From: Vulcanimicrobiota bacterium
GTDB taxonomy: Bacteria > Vulcanimicrobiota > Vulcanimicrobiia > Vulcanimicrobiales > Vulcanimicrobiaceae
Assembly (NCBI GenBank): GCA_014304965.1
Contig: JACRTZ010000281.1
Coordinates: forward strand, 1 to 16,167
Length of the DNA: 16,167 nucleotides
Direction: 5' to 3'
Shown: in pieces, positions 6,045-13,107 of the stretch
How the letters are laid out: each line of letters begins with the position of its first letter
How positions within the stretch are numbered: position 1 is the stretch's first letter
Position numbers and translations under genes: made by a program
Notes under the pieces: model-generated
Database searches by the model: none
What the model was told of the DNA's origin: nothing
The model's input: only the letters and a program-made list of their open reading frames with translations

Positions 6045-8618
6045 GTGCTTTTTCGCGCGCTGGTCGCGGGCTACGCGGCCCGCGAAGGTTTTCGAACGCT
6101 CGTGACCGTGTTTGCGGTTGCGCTTGGCGTCGCCATCGCGCTTGCCATCCAACTCGCGAACGCGACCGCCGTCGCCTCGTTCGCTCAAAGCGTCAATCTC
6201 GTCGCAAGCAGCGTCAACCTGCAGATCGTCGCGATCGGAAACGGCTTCGACGAAAGCGTCTTTCCGCGCGTGCGGCGCGTCGCGGGCATTCGCGACGCGC
6301 AAGCGGCGATCGAAGATTCGCTTGCGATCGGGGTGAAGCCGGGCGATCCGGCGTCCGGCGAGATTCTCCACATTCTCGGCATCGATCTCTTGCAGCCGTC
6401 TCCGAAAGCCGCCGATGCGCGCGGCGGGCTGCCCGGCGCGTACGGCGCGGGCCGGAACGGTTCCGATCCGTACGTGCTCGTCGGCGAACGGGGGGCGCTC
6501 GTTTCGGATCGGGTCGCGCAGCGCTACGGACTGCGCGTCGGAAAGACGTTTGAAGCACTGGCCGGCGATCGAGACGTCCGGCTGAAAGCGGCGGCCGTTT
6601 TTTCACCGCGTTCGGCCGCGCTCGATTCGAGCGTCGTGTTGGTCGACATCGTGACCGCCCAGGAACTCTTCGGCAAGGTCGGTACGCTCGATCGGATCGA
6701 TCTGACCGTCGATCCTCACCAACTCGGGGCGGTGAAAGCACGGCTTGCACCGCTCGTGCCGCACGGCGCGCGCGTCGTGGAACCTGCCGTGCGCACCGGC
6801 GAGATACGACGCATGCTTCGTTCGTTTCAAATGAATCTCGCCGCGCTCGCATACGTCGCGCTCTTAGTCGGGGCGTACCTCATCTACAATGCCGTCGGCA
6901 TTTCCGTCGTGCAGCGCCGCGCGGAGATCGGTACGCTGCGGGCGCTGGGCGCAACGCGCGACGAGATACTGGGCACATTTTTGGCCGAAGGCGCCGCGCT
7001 CGGCGCGCTTGGTTCGGCCTGCGGCGTAGCGCTCGGCGCGCTGCTCGCGCGCTTTGCGGTCGGCGCCGTCTCGCGCACGGTGGACACGCTGTACGTCGGA
7101 ACCCACGTCGACGGGGTCGTGTACGATCCGGTGACGATTGGCGGGGCGTTCTTGGCCGGCGTGCTACTCGCGGTCGGATCGTCGCTCGCGCCCGCGCTCG
7201 AAGCGGCCGGCACGCTGCCCGCGAGTGCGATGCGCTCGCGCGGGTACGAACGCCGAGACGCAAGCGGCGGCGGAAATCTCGCCTTTGCCGGCTGCGCGCT
7301 TTTGGCGCTCTGCGCGCTCGCGTCGCGCTTGGGCCCGGTCGGCGGCGTCCCCATCTTCGGCTACGGCGCGGCCTTGGCCGCGATCTTCGGGGTGTCGCTG
7401 TGCGTGCCGGCCATCGTGGTCGGCGCATCGCGGCTCGCGCGCGTTCTCGCGCGCAATGCGCCGGCCGCGGCGCGCATCGCCGCCGCAAATTTTGGCGCGA
7501 TGCCGCGCCGTTCGAGCGTTGCGGTCGCTTCGCTCGCGGTCGCGACCGCCATGATGGTCGCCATCGCGGTCCTGATCGGTTCATTCCGAACGACGGTCGT
7601 GGCGTGGGCCGACGAATCGCTCCGCGCGGATCTCTTTATTCGTCCTCCCGGCATCGCCGACGCCTCCTCGCGCTCGCGCTTTACGCCGGAATTGGTCGCG
7701 AGACTCCGCTCCGTCTCCGGCGTTGCGGCGGTTGACGCATTTCGCAGCATTTCCGTGCCTTTTCGCGGCTCGCTGACGACGCTCGGCGCGACCGATTTTC
7801 GGACGCTTGCGGTGCGGCGCAAGCTGCGCTTTCTCGACGGCGCCGACCCGGGCACGCTCGCGCGGACGCTGCCCAACTCGAACGGCGCGCTCGTCAGCGA
7901 GCCGTTCGCCACGCGTTTCGAGGTGAAAGAAGGCGATGCGCTGACGTTCGAAACGCCGTCGGGTCCGACGCTCTTTCGGGTGGCCGCGATCTACAACGAT
8001 TACTCGAGCGATGCGGGCGTGGCGATCCTGGACGCGCGGACGTACGCGCGGCTGTATCGCGATCCGACCTTCGACGCGCTGGCGGTGTACGCCGGCCCGC
8101 GAATGGATCTGGCCGGATTACGAACCCGGTTGATCCGGGCCGCCCTTCCGAGCCGCATCGAGCTGCAGTCGAACCGGGAATTGCGCGATCTCGTGATCCG
8201 CATTTTCGATCGCACCTTCGCGATCACGTACGCGCTTTATCTGATCTCCATCGCCATCGCCGTGCTCGGCGTCGTCAGCACGCTGTTCGCGCTCGTCATC
8301 GAGCGCCGCCGCGAAATCGGGATCCTGCGTTACGTCGGCGCGACGGTGGGCGTGGTGCGCGGCGCGATCCTGTACGAAGCGGCCCTCATCGGCGCCTTGG
8401 GCGCGGCCGTGGGGCTCGCGCTCGGCATGGTGCTCGCGCTGCTGCTGATCTTCGTCATCAACCGCCAAGCCTTCGGCTGGCTGATCGAACTGCACGTGCC
8501 CTACGCGTTTCTTGTAGAAGCCGCGGTGCTGGTCACGCTCGCAGCGATCGCAGCCGGCCTTTATCCGGCGGGCGTCGCGGCGCGAATTGCCACCGCCGAC
8601 GCGGTGCGCGACGAATGA
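6045..8618 (+). CDS. ABC transporter permease with two FtsX/MacB core domains
   Basis: An 857-aa integral membrane protein with GTG start at 6045. Architecture: N-terminal membrane helix (residues 18-38) followed by a periplasmic MacB-like domain (about 40-260). A first FtsX core begins near 264 with VALLVGAYLIYNAV and the coupling-helix motif RRAEIGTLRALGAT (291-304), with further helices to about 400. A second N-terminal-type helix with AVASLAVATAMMVAIAVLIG and a second periplasmic domain precede a C-terminal FtsX core with ERRREIGILRYVGAT. The paired 'R-R-x-E-I-G-x-L-R-x-x-G-A-T' motifs are the sites that contact the ATPase. This duplicated layout is that of YbbP/AttG-type permeases. With the ATPase at 4108 and the AttH-like protein overlapping its stop (ATGA), it completes an Att-like exporter, probably for a lipid or lipoprotein. 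It has no clear Shine-Dalgarno. Confidence 0.92.
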   Translation: MLFRALVAGYAAREGFRTLVTVFAVALGVAIALAIQLANATAVASFAQSVNLVASSVNLQIVAIGNGFDESVFPRVRRVAGIRDAQAAIEDSLAIGVKPGDPASGEILHILGIDLLQPSPKAADARGGLPGAYGAGRNGSDPYVLVGERGALVSDRVAQRYGLRVGKTFEALAGDRDVRLKAAAVFSPRSAALDSSVVLVDIVTAQELFGKVGTLDRIDLTVDPHQLGAVKARLAPLVPHGARVVEPAVRTGEIRRMLRSFQMNLAALAYVALLVGAYLIYNAVGISVVQRRAEIGTLRALGATRDEILGTFLAEGAALGALGSACGVALGALLARFAVGAVSRTVDTLYVGTHVDGVVYDPVTIGGAFLAGVLLAVGSSLAPALEAAGTLPASAMRSRGYERRDASGGGNLAFAGCALLALCALASRLGPVGGVPIFGYGAALAAIFGVSLCVPAIVVGASRLARVLARNAPAAARIAAANFGAMPRRSSVAVASLAVATAMMVAIAVLIGSFRTTVVAWADESLRADLFIRPPGIADASSRSRFTPELVARLRSVSGVAAVDAFRSISVPFRGSLTTLGATDFRTLAVRRKLRFLDGADPGTLARTLPNSNGALVSEPFATRFEVKEGDALTFETPSGPTLFRVAAIYNDYSSDAGVAILDARTYARLYRDPTFDALAVYAGPRMDLAGLRTRLIRAALPSRIELQSNRELRDLVIRIFDRTFAITYALYLISIAIAVLGVVSTLFALVIERRREIGILRYVGATVGVVRGAILYEAALIGALGAAVGLALGMVLALLLIFVINRQAFGWLIELHVPYAFLVEAAVLVTLAAIAAGLYPAGVAARIATADAVRDE

Positions 8619-9733
8619 AACGGATCGCGGCACTGGCCCTTGCGGCGGCGCTGCTGTCGTCGCAGCCGGCGGGCGCGGATCCGTCCGGCTTTGCCGCGGC
8701 GACGGCACCGTACCGTTACTCGTGGCCGCGCGATCACGGGTCGCATCCCGCCTATCGCACCGAATGGTGGTATTTTACCGGGCATTTGCGCGCGCGCGAC
8801 GGGCGGCGCTTCGGTTTCGAACTCACGTTTTTTCGCGCGGGTTTGCGACCGGGCGACCCCGTGCCGCAGGCCGGCCGGAGCCGCTGGCGCGGCAACCAAT
8901 TGTTCCCGGCGCACTTCGCACTGACCGACGAAAGCGGCCGGCGCTTTTTCCACGACGAGCGGCTTGCGCGCGAAGCGCTTGGCTTCGGTGCCGCTTCGAG
9001 TTCGCGCCTTGCGGTACGTGCGGACGATTGGGCGCTCGAAGGAATGCCGATCGGTTCGGGGGCGCGTCAGCGGATAACGCTGCACGCGAGCGCGGCCTTC
9101 GGCTCGCTCGCGTTGCGCGCGACGCCGCTCAAAGATCCCGCGATTCACGGCCGTGGCGGCGTGTCGCGCAAGGGCGCGTGCGCCTCGTGCGCATCCCACT
9201 ACTATTCATTTACGCGTCTGGCTACTACCGGCACGGTGCGCCTAGCGGACGCATCCTACGAGGTCGAGGGTCAAGCCTGGATGGATCACGAGTACGGAAC
9301 CGGCGAGCTGGAACCCAATCAGCGCGGTTGGGACTGGTATTCGATTCAACTCGACGACGGCCGCGAATTGATGTTGTACGTACTGCGCCGCTCGGACGGC
9401 AGCGTGACCCCGCAATCGAGCGGCACGCTCGTCGAGCGCGACGGCCGTACGCGCTACTTGCCGCTCGCCGCGTTTGCGAGCAGCTCGGATGCGGTCTGGA
9501 AAAGCCCGCACAGCGGTGCGGTGTATCCCGCGCACTGGCGAGTGTCCGTGCCGAGCGCGGGGCTCGATCTCATGTTATCGCCGGTCGTGGCCGACCAGGA
9601 ACTGGCCGCGACGACGAACGGGATTTCATATTGGGAAGGCGCGGTTGATGTGACCGCCGCGGGTGCGCCCGGCCGGCGCGTGGGCGCGGGGTACGTCGAA
9701 CTGACGGGCTACGCGGGCGCGCTGCAGCTCTAA
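8615..9733 (+). CDS. AttH / carotenoid 1,2-hydratase-like exported lipocalin-domain protein
   Basis: A 372-aa protein with a Sec signal peptide (MKRIAALALAAALLSSQPAGA, probable cleavage after residue 21). The mature start YSWPRDHGSHPAYRTEWWYFTGHL (residues 35-58; key residues Trp37, His41, Glu50, Trp51-Trp52) is the classic AttH/CrtC signature. WMDHEYGTGELEP (222-234), WDWYSIQLDDGRELMLY (239-255), SYWEGAVDV (338-346) and GAGYVELTGY (357-366) complete the two lipocalin-like domains. The family includes hydroxyneurosporene synthase and AttH, the soluble partner of the Agrobacterium attEFG exporter. Here the ATGA overlap with the permease supports the exporter-partner role over carotenoid hydration. 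An unusual feature is GACASCASHYYS (188-198 region) with Cys189 and Cys192 where relatives usually have no CxxC. Substrate is unknown. Confidence 0.88.
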   Translation: MKRIAALALAAALLSSQPAGADPSGFAAATAPYRYSWPRDHGSHPAYRTEWWYFTGHLRARDGRRFGFELTFFRAGLRPGDPVPQAGRSRWRGNQLFPAHFALTDESGRRFFHDERLAREALGFGAASSSRLAVRADDWALEGMPIGSGARQRITLHASAAFGSLALRATPLKDPAIHGRGGVSRKGACASCASHYYSFTRLATTGTVRLADASYEVEGQAWMDHEYGTGELEPNQRGWDWYSIQLDDGRELMLYVLRRSDGSVTPQSSGTLVERDGRTRYLPLAAFASSSDAVWKSPHSGAVYPAHWRVSVPSAGLDLMLSPVVADQELAATTNGISYWEGAVDVTAAGAPGRRVGAGYVELTGYAGALQL

Positions 9734-9779
9734 GCAATCGGCCGGCAAGGACCCGCGCGCGCTGGGCGAAGCATCGTCC

Positions 9780-10589
9780 ATGCTCAACTTGACGAGATCG
9801 CTATTCGTTTCGCTCGCGTTGGCGCTGGCGGTTACCTCAACGCCGGCGTACGCGCAAAGCATGCCCGCGGCGACGGCGGCTTCGGCCGATCGCATGGCGA
9901 CGATCGCCGCAGCGGGCGTTCTGCGGGTTGGCCTGACCGGCGATTACGTGCCCTACAGCCTCCTGAACGCTACCGGGCAATACGAAGGGCTCGACGTAGA
10001 GATGGCGCAGGCGCTCGCGACCGCGCTCGGCGTTCGCCTTCAAATCGTCAAGACGTCGTGGCCGGCGATGACGGCCGATCTGCTCGCGGACAAGTTCGAT
10101 CTCGCGATGGGCGGCGTCAGCGATTCTCCCGAACGCGCCAAGAACGGCCTGCTGTCGCACGTCTACTTGCTCGACGGCAAGGTCGCTCTCGTGCGCGCGA
10201 GCGACCGGGCGAAATACAAGGCAATTGCCGATTTGGACAAACCGGAAGTTCGGGTGGCCGTCAATCCCGGCGGAACCAACCAGAAGTTCGTGGACGCAAG
10301 CCTGACGCACGCAACGGTCAAGGTCGTGGATCAGAATCTCAAGATTCCCGATCTAGTCGCGAGCGGCGACGCCGACGTGATGGTGACCGACGGGGTCGAA
10401 GCCGCCCTCGCCGTCAAGCGCGATTCGCGCTTGGCCGTCGCCGACCCCGAACACCCGTTCACAACGGTCAAGAAGGTGTATTATCTCCATGCGGGCGACG
10501 CGGCGTTCGAAGCCTTCGTGGATCGCTTCCTCGACCGCGCCCTCGCGGACGGCACGTTCGCAAAGCTTCGCGCAAAGTGGATCGGCTAG
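9780..10589 (+). CDS. pheC: Periplasmic PheC-like cyclohexadienyl dehydratase (type 2 periplasmic binding fold)
   Basis: A 269-aa protein with a Sec signal peptide (cleavage probably after AYA, residue 25). The body follows Pseudomonas PheC closely as I recall it: VLRVGLTGDYVPYS (47-60), GLDVEMAQALA (70-80), TSWPAMTADLL (92-102), VNPGGTNQKF (161-170) and VMVTDGVEA (200-208). PheC converts prephenate/arogenate to phenylpyruvate/phenylalanine in the periplasm and evolved from amino-acid-binding proteins. Glu207 in TDGVEA appears to align with the general acid Glu173 of the P. aeruginosa enzyme, and the second Gly of NPGG also fits the enzyme rather than a plain binding protein; both alignments are from memory. 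No ABC permease or ATPase for amino acids is nearby, which also favours an enzyme. An orphan solute-binding protein is the alternative. It lies 46 nt after the AttH-like gene and 1 nt before the peptidase. Confidence 0.75.
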   Translation: MLNLTRSLFVSLALALAVTSTPAYAQSMPAATAASADRMATIAAAGVLRVGLTGDYVPYSLLNATGQYEGLDVEMAQALATALGVRLQIVKTSWPAMTADLLADKFDLAMGGVSDSPERAKNGLLSHVYLLDGKVALVRASDRAKYKAIADLDKPEVRVAVNPGGTNQKFVDASLTHATVKVVDQNLKIPDLVASGDADVMVTDGVEAALAVKRDSRLAVADPEHPFTTVKKVYYLHAGDAAFEAFVDRFLDRALADGTFAKLRAKWIG

Positions 10590-10590
10590 C

Positions 10591-12267
10591 GTGATCGACC
10601 TTTCGGTCGAGGTCCCGGGCGAGCGGCTCCTCGGCGAGCGCTACGCGCAACTGCAAGCGGAATTCGACAAGTCCGAAGCGCCGCAGGCGAAACGGCGCGT
10701 GTTCGACGCTTGGGATGCAACGCGCCGCGCCTGGCGCAGTCACGCGAACCTCACGCGGCTCAATTACACGCTCGATACGCGGCGCGAAGACTGCCGCGCT
10801 GCGATTTCCGAAATCGAGCGGCGTTCGCCGCGCGTGATCTCCCTCGACTCGTCCATGCAGAAGCGCTTCTTGGCGCCCGGCGCACGCCGGCCGCTCGAAA
10901 CCGAACTCGGAGCGCAAGCGTTCGATCTGTGGAGCGCCGACGTCGCCGCTTTCGACGACGCGCTCTCGGCCGATCTCGTACTCGAAGCGGAAACCGCGCG
11001 AAAGTACGTCGAGCTGGTGTCGGGCGTCGAAGTGGAGTTTCGGGGCGAGCGCAAGACGCTCGCGGCGCTTGGCGCCTTTACGCGCTCCTCCGACCGCGAA
11101 ACGCGTCACGACGCCGAACGTGCGCGCTGGAAAATCTTCTCGGATCGGCGCGAGCAGCTCGACGCCATCTACGGCGACCTCGTCACCTTGCGCGACCGGA
11201 TGGCGCGCAAGCTCGGCGACGAAAATTATCTCGCGCTCGGCTACCGGCGCATGCATCGCGTGGACTACGGCCCCAGCGACGTTGCGCGCTACCGCGACGA
11301 GGTGGTTCGCGTCGTCGTTCCCGCCGTGCGCCGTTTGATCGAACGGCTCGGCCGTAAGGCCGGCTTCGAGCGCGTCTATTTTTGGGACGAGGCCGTGCTT
11401 GGCGCCGGCCGGTCGCCCGTGCCGCAAGGCGACGGCGCCTGGGTCGTCGCGCGCGGCGTGGAAGCGCTCGCTGCGATCGATCCGGCGCTCGGTGAGTTCG
11501 GGCGCATGATGGCGGAGCGCGGCCTGCTTGACGTCGTCAATCGCCCGGGCAAAGCCGTCGGCGCCTACTGCACGTCGTTTCCAACGGAAAAAGTGCCGTT
11601 CGTGTTCGCGAACTTCGACGGCACGCGCGGCGACGTGAAAACGCTCATGCACGAACTCGGGCACGCGTTTCAGTCGTGGCGCAGCCGCGAAAAGCCGCTC
11701 ATCGACTACTTGACGCCGACGCTTGAATCGGCCGAAATCCATTCGATGTCGCTCGAGTATCTCTCGTGGCCGGAGATGGGACGATTCTTCGGCGATCGCG
11801 CGGCGGATTACCGGAACGAACATCTCCTCGACGCGCTGCTCTTCTTGCCGTACGGCGTCGCGATCGATCATTTTCAACATCTCGTGTACGCGCAGCCGAG
11901 TGCGACCCCGGCCGAACGCCACGAGATGTGGCGCGAGGTCGAGCGCCGCTATCTGCCGTGGCGCGATTACGGCGATCTCGAGCATCCAAATCGCGGCGGC
12001 CTCTGGCAAGAGAAGCGTCACGTCTACTCGATGCCGTTTTACTATATCGACTACACGCTGGCGCTCTGCTGTGCGCTGCAGTTTTGGCACCGCGCCAACA
12101 ACGACCGGCGCGACGCTCTCGACGCATACGTGGCCCTCTGCGGTCGCGGCGGCGAGGCGCCGTTCGGCGAACTGGTTCGCAGCGCCGGCCTCAAGTCGCC
12201 GTTCGAACCGGGCACGCTCGAAGATGTGGTCGCCTCGGCTGAGGCCGTCTTGACGGGGACCGCTTAG
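10591..12267 (+). CDS. M3-family oligoendopeptidase (zinc metallopeptidase)
   Basis: About 558 aa from GTG 10591, one base after the PheC-like stop. A longer in-frame extension back to 10489 would run through the previous gene and is rejected. The zinc-binding motif is HELGH at 354-358 (TLMHELGHAFQSW). The third ligand is probably Glu382 in SAEIHSMSLEY, about 24 residues later, as in M3 peptidases. Late segments FLPYGVAIDHFQHLVY and YSMPFYYIDYTLALCCALQFW match the substrate-closing lobe of PepF-like enzymes. No signal peptide is seen, so it is cytoplasmic. Length and motifs suit the M3 subgroup of about 560 residues distinct from classical PepF. It cleaves short oligopeptides left by the main proteases. 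It ends 3 nt from the convergent zinc-ribbon gene. Confidence 0.92.
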   Translation: MIDLSVEVPGERLLGERYAQLQAEFDKSEAPQAKRRVFDAWDATRRAWRSHANLTRLNYTLDTRREDCRAAISEIERRSPRVISLDSSMQKRFLAPGARRPLETELGAQAFDLWSADVAAFDDALSADLVLEAETARKYVELVSGVEVEFRGERKTLAALGAFTRSSDRETRHDAERARWKIFSDRREQLDAIYGDLVTLRDRMARKLGDENYLALGYRRMHRVDYGPSDVARYRDEVVRVVVPAVRRLIERLGRKAGFERVYFWDEAVLGAGRSPVPQGDGAWVVARGVEALAAIDPALGEFGRMMAERGLLDVVNRPGKAVGAYCTSFPTEKVPFVFANFDGTRGDVKTLMHELGHAFQSWRSREKPLIDYLTPTLESAEIHSMSLEYLSWPEMGRFFGDRAADYRNEHLLDALLFLPYGVAIDHFQHLVYAQPSATPAERHEMWREVERRYLPWRDYGDLEHPNRGGLWQEKRHVYSMPFYYIDYTLALCCALQFWHRANNDRRDALDAYVALCGRGGEAPFGELVRSAGLKSPFEPGTLEDVVASAEAVLTGTA

Positions 12268-12270
12268 ACC

Positions 12271-12429
12271 TCAGGCTGCCCGGGACAACTCGAGTTCGGG
12301 AATCGGGCGAATTTCGAACCATTCGCGCTGAGCGCCGCAGTCGAAGCACACGGCGAAGATTCCGGCCACGGCTTGGAACGGTTCGTCGTGCAGCCTGTCG
12401 CACTCGGGGCAGTGATAAAGCGTCGTCAT
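12271..12429 (-). CDS. Small zinc-ribbon protein, 52 aa
   Basis: A short minus-strand gene from ATG 12429 to TGA 12271. The start is fixed by an excellent ribosome binding site, GGAGGTGA on the minus strand (plus 12433-12440), with about 6 nt between the GGAGG core and ATG. The product begins MTTLYHCPECDRLHDEPF and contains a second knuckle AVCFDCGAQREWFEI. The two pairs Cys7/Cys10 and Cys28/Cys31 make a rubredoxin-like or zinc-ribbon knuckle pair with 17 residues between them. It has no recognised catalytic domain; similar small proteins may bind nucleic acid or act as adaptors. It converges on the M3 peptidase (3-nt gap) and is divergent from the accessory module, sharing its upstream region. 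Confidence 0.8.
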   Translation of the reverse strand: MTTLYHCPECDRLHDEPFQAVAGIFAVCFDCGAQREWFEIRPIPELELSRAA

Positions 12430-12462
12430 GGGTCACCTCCGCCCCCAGCATGCCCCCTGGGT

Positions 12463-12480
12463 GTGCCAACTGGGTGGCAC
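12463..12480. repeat. Inverted repeat, operator-like, between divergent genes
   Basis: GTGCCA-ACTGGG-TGGCAC is a perfect 6-bp-arm inverted repeat. It overlaps a direct repeat of CTGGGTG at 12457-12463 and 12470-12476 with a 13-bp period. It lies 34 nt upstream of the zinc-ribbon start on the minus strand and about 55 nt upstream of the module promoter. It could be a regulator site or a short hairpin; there is no T-run. Confidence 0.4.
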
Positions 12481-12529
12481 TGTGCGAAAATGGGATGCGC
12501 AACCCCCAAACCGCTAACGTCAGTAATTT

Positions 12530-12550
12530 TTATCTTGACATTTAAGATAA
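12530..12550. promoter_or_regulatory. Dyad overlapping the -35 box (putative operator)
   Basis: TTATCTT (12530-12536), 7 bp, AAGATAA (12544-12550) is a perfect inverted repeat with 7-bp arms. It covers the first bases of the TTGACA box and the beginning of the spacer of the promoter described next. A repressor bound here would block polymerase, so autoregulation by a module protein or a nearby regulator is a reasonable inference. No regulator gene is identified in the window. Confidence 0.5.
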
Positions 12551-12564
12551 TGTGTTTATATAAT
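12535..12564 (+). promoter_or_regulatory. Consensus sigma70-type promoter giving a leaderless transcript
   Basis: TTGACA (12535-12540) and TATAAT (12559-12564) match the consensus hexamers exactly, with an 18-bp AT-rich spacer. The expected start site, about 7 nt after TATAAT, falls on the A of the ATG at 12571. No Shine-Dalgarno is possible before that ATG, so the first gene is probably translated from a leaderless mRNA. It is the only consensus-quality promoter I found in the window. Confidence 0.8.
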
Positions 12565-12570
12565 TAATAC

Positions 12571-13101
12571 ATGGTTAACTCCACATTGGGCCCGAAGGCG
12601 GCCGCCATCCTTGTCTTCACGCAACGGAGCGTCGACGAGCTCCGATTGGAGGGTGGCTCGCAGGCGTGGGCCCTAAATGCCGATCGAGCTCGGCGCTGTG
12701 AGTTTTTGGTTTGCGCGCAAAACCGATATGGTTCCAATCCTTCAGGGACGGCCCCCCATGGCTCTGCATTTTGCGTTGGAAAAATTTCGAGCGTCGAGGC
12801 TGCGCCTGAAGACGCGTCGCGTTCGATAATCCGGGTTTCAGCCTTAGCCTCCGTGAGTGTCCCGAACGTTTGGCAACATTGGCGTAATCCTGTCAAGTAC
12901 TCAACATTGGACGACATGGGAATCGACCTTTCAACACTGTCGTTTGAGCCCGCTCAGAACCCTGCGCCTGTCGTGTCTTTTCTCTCGAAAAAAGACGCGA
13001 CCATAGTTGATCAGCCACTTTCAATCGAAGCTGCGAAACGCGGCCTTGCAAGATATTTTGGCGTGCCGCTTGATACCATAAAGATAACGATTAACGGGTG
13101 A
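12571..13101 (+). CDS. Conserved-looking hypothetical protein, first gene of the low-GC module
   Basis: A 176-aa soluble protein with no signal peptide or membrane helix. The middle reads QAWALNADRARRCEFLVCAQNR (residues 31-52; key residues Trp33, Arg41-Arg42, Cys48), then HGSAFCVGKISSVE (63-76), VPNVWQHWRNPVKY (97-110), STLDDMGIDLSTLSFEP (111-127). The C-terminus LSIEAAKRGLARYFGVPLDTIKITING (150-176; key residues Ala154-Lys156, Phe163-Gly164, Ile170) looks like a small separate unit. I cannot name a family with certainty. The Trp-start, 'AFxVGxI' strand and 'WRNPV' loop are loosely reminiscent of EVE/PUA-like barrels that read modified bases, a weak idea only. The start follows a consensus promoter with no leader. 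Lower GC and mixed codon use differ from its neighbours. Confidence 0.75.
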   Translation: MVNSTLGPKAAAILVFTQRSVDELRLEGGSQAWALNADRARRCEFLVCAQNRYGSNPSGTAPHGSAFCVGKISSVEAAPEDASRSIIRVSALASVSVPNVWQHWRNPVKYSTLDDMGIDLSTLSFEPAQNPAPVVSFLSKKDATIVDQPLSIEAAKRGLARYFGVPLDTIKITING

Positions 13102-13107
13102 TGAGGT

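Noticed and set aside
10468..12090. A 540-codon open frame on the minus strand opposite the M3 peptidase
   Set aside because: It mirrors the peptidase codons in GC-rich DNA, gives an Arg/Ala/Val-rich low-meaning protein and has no recognisable motifs, while the plus frame carries HELGH and family motifs.
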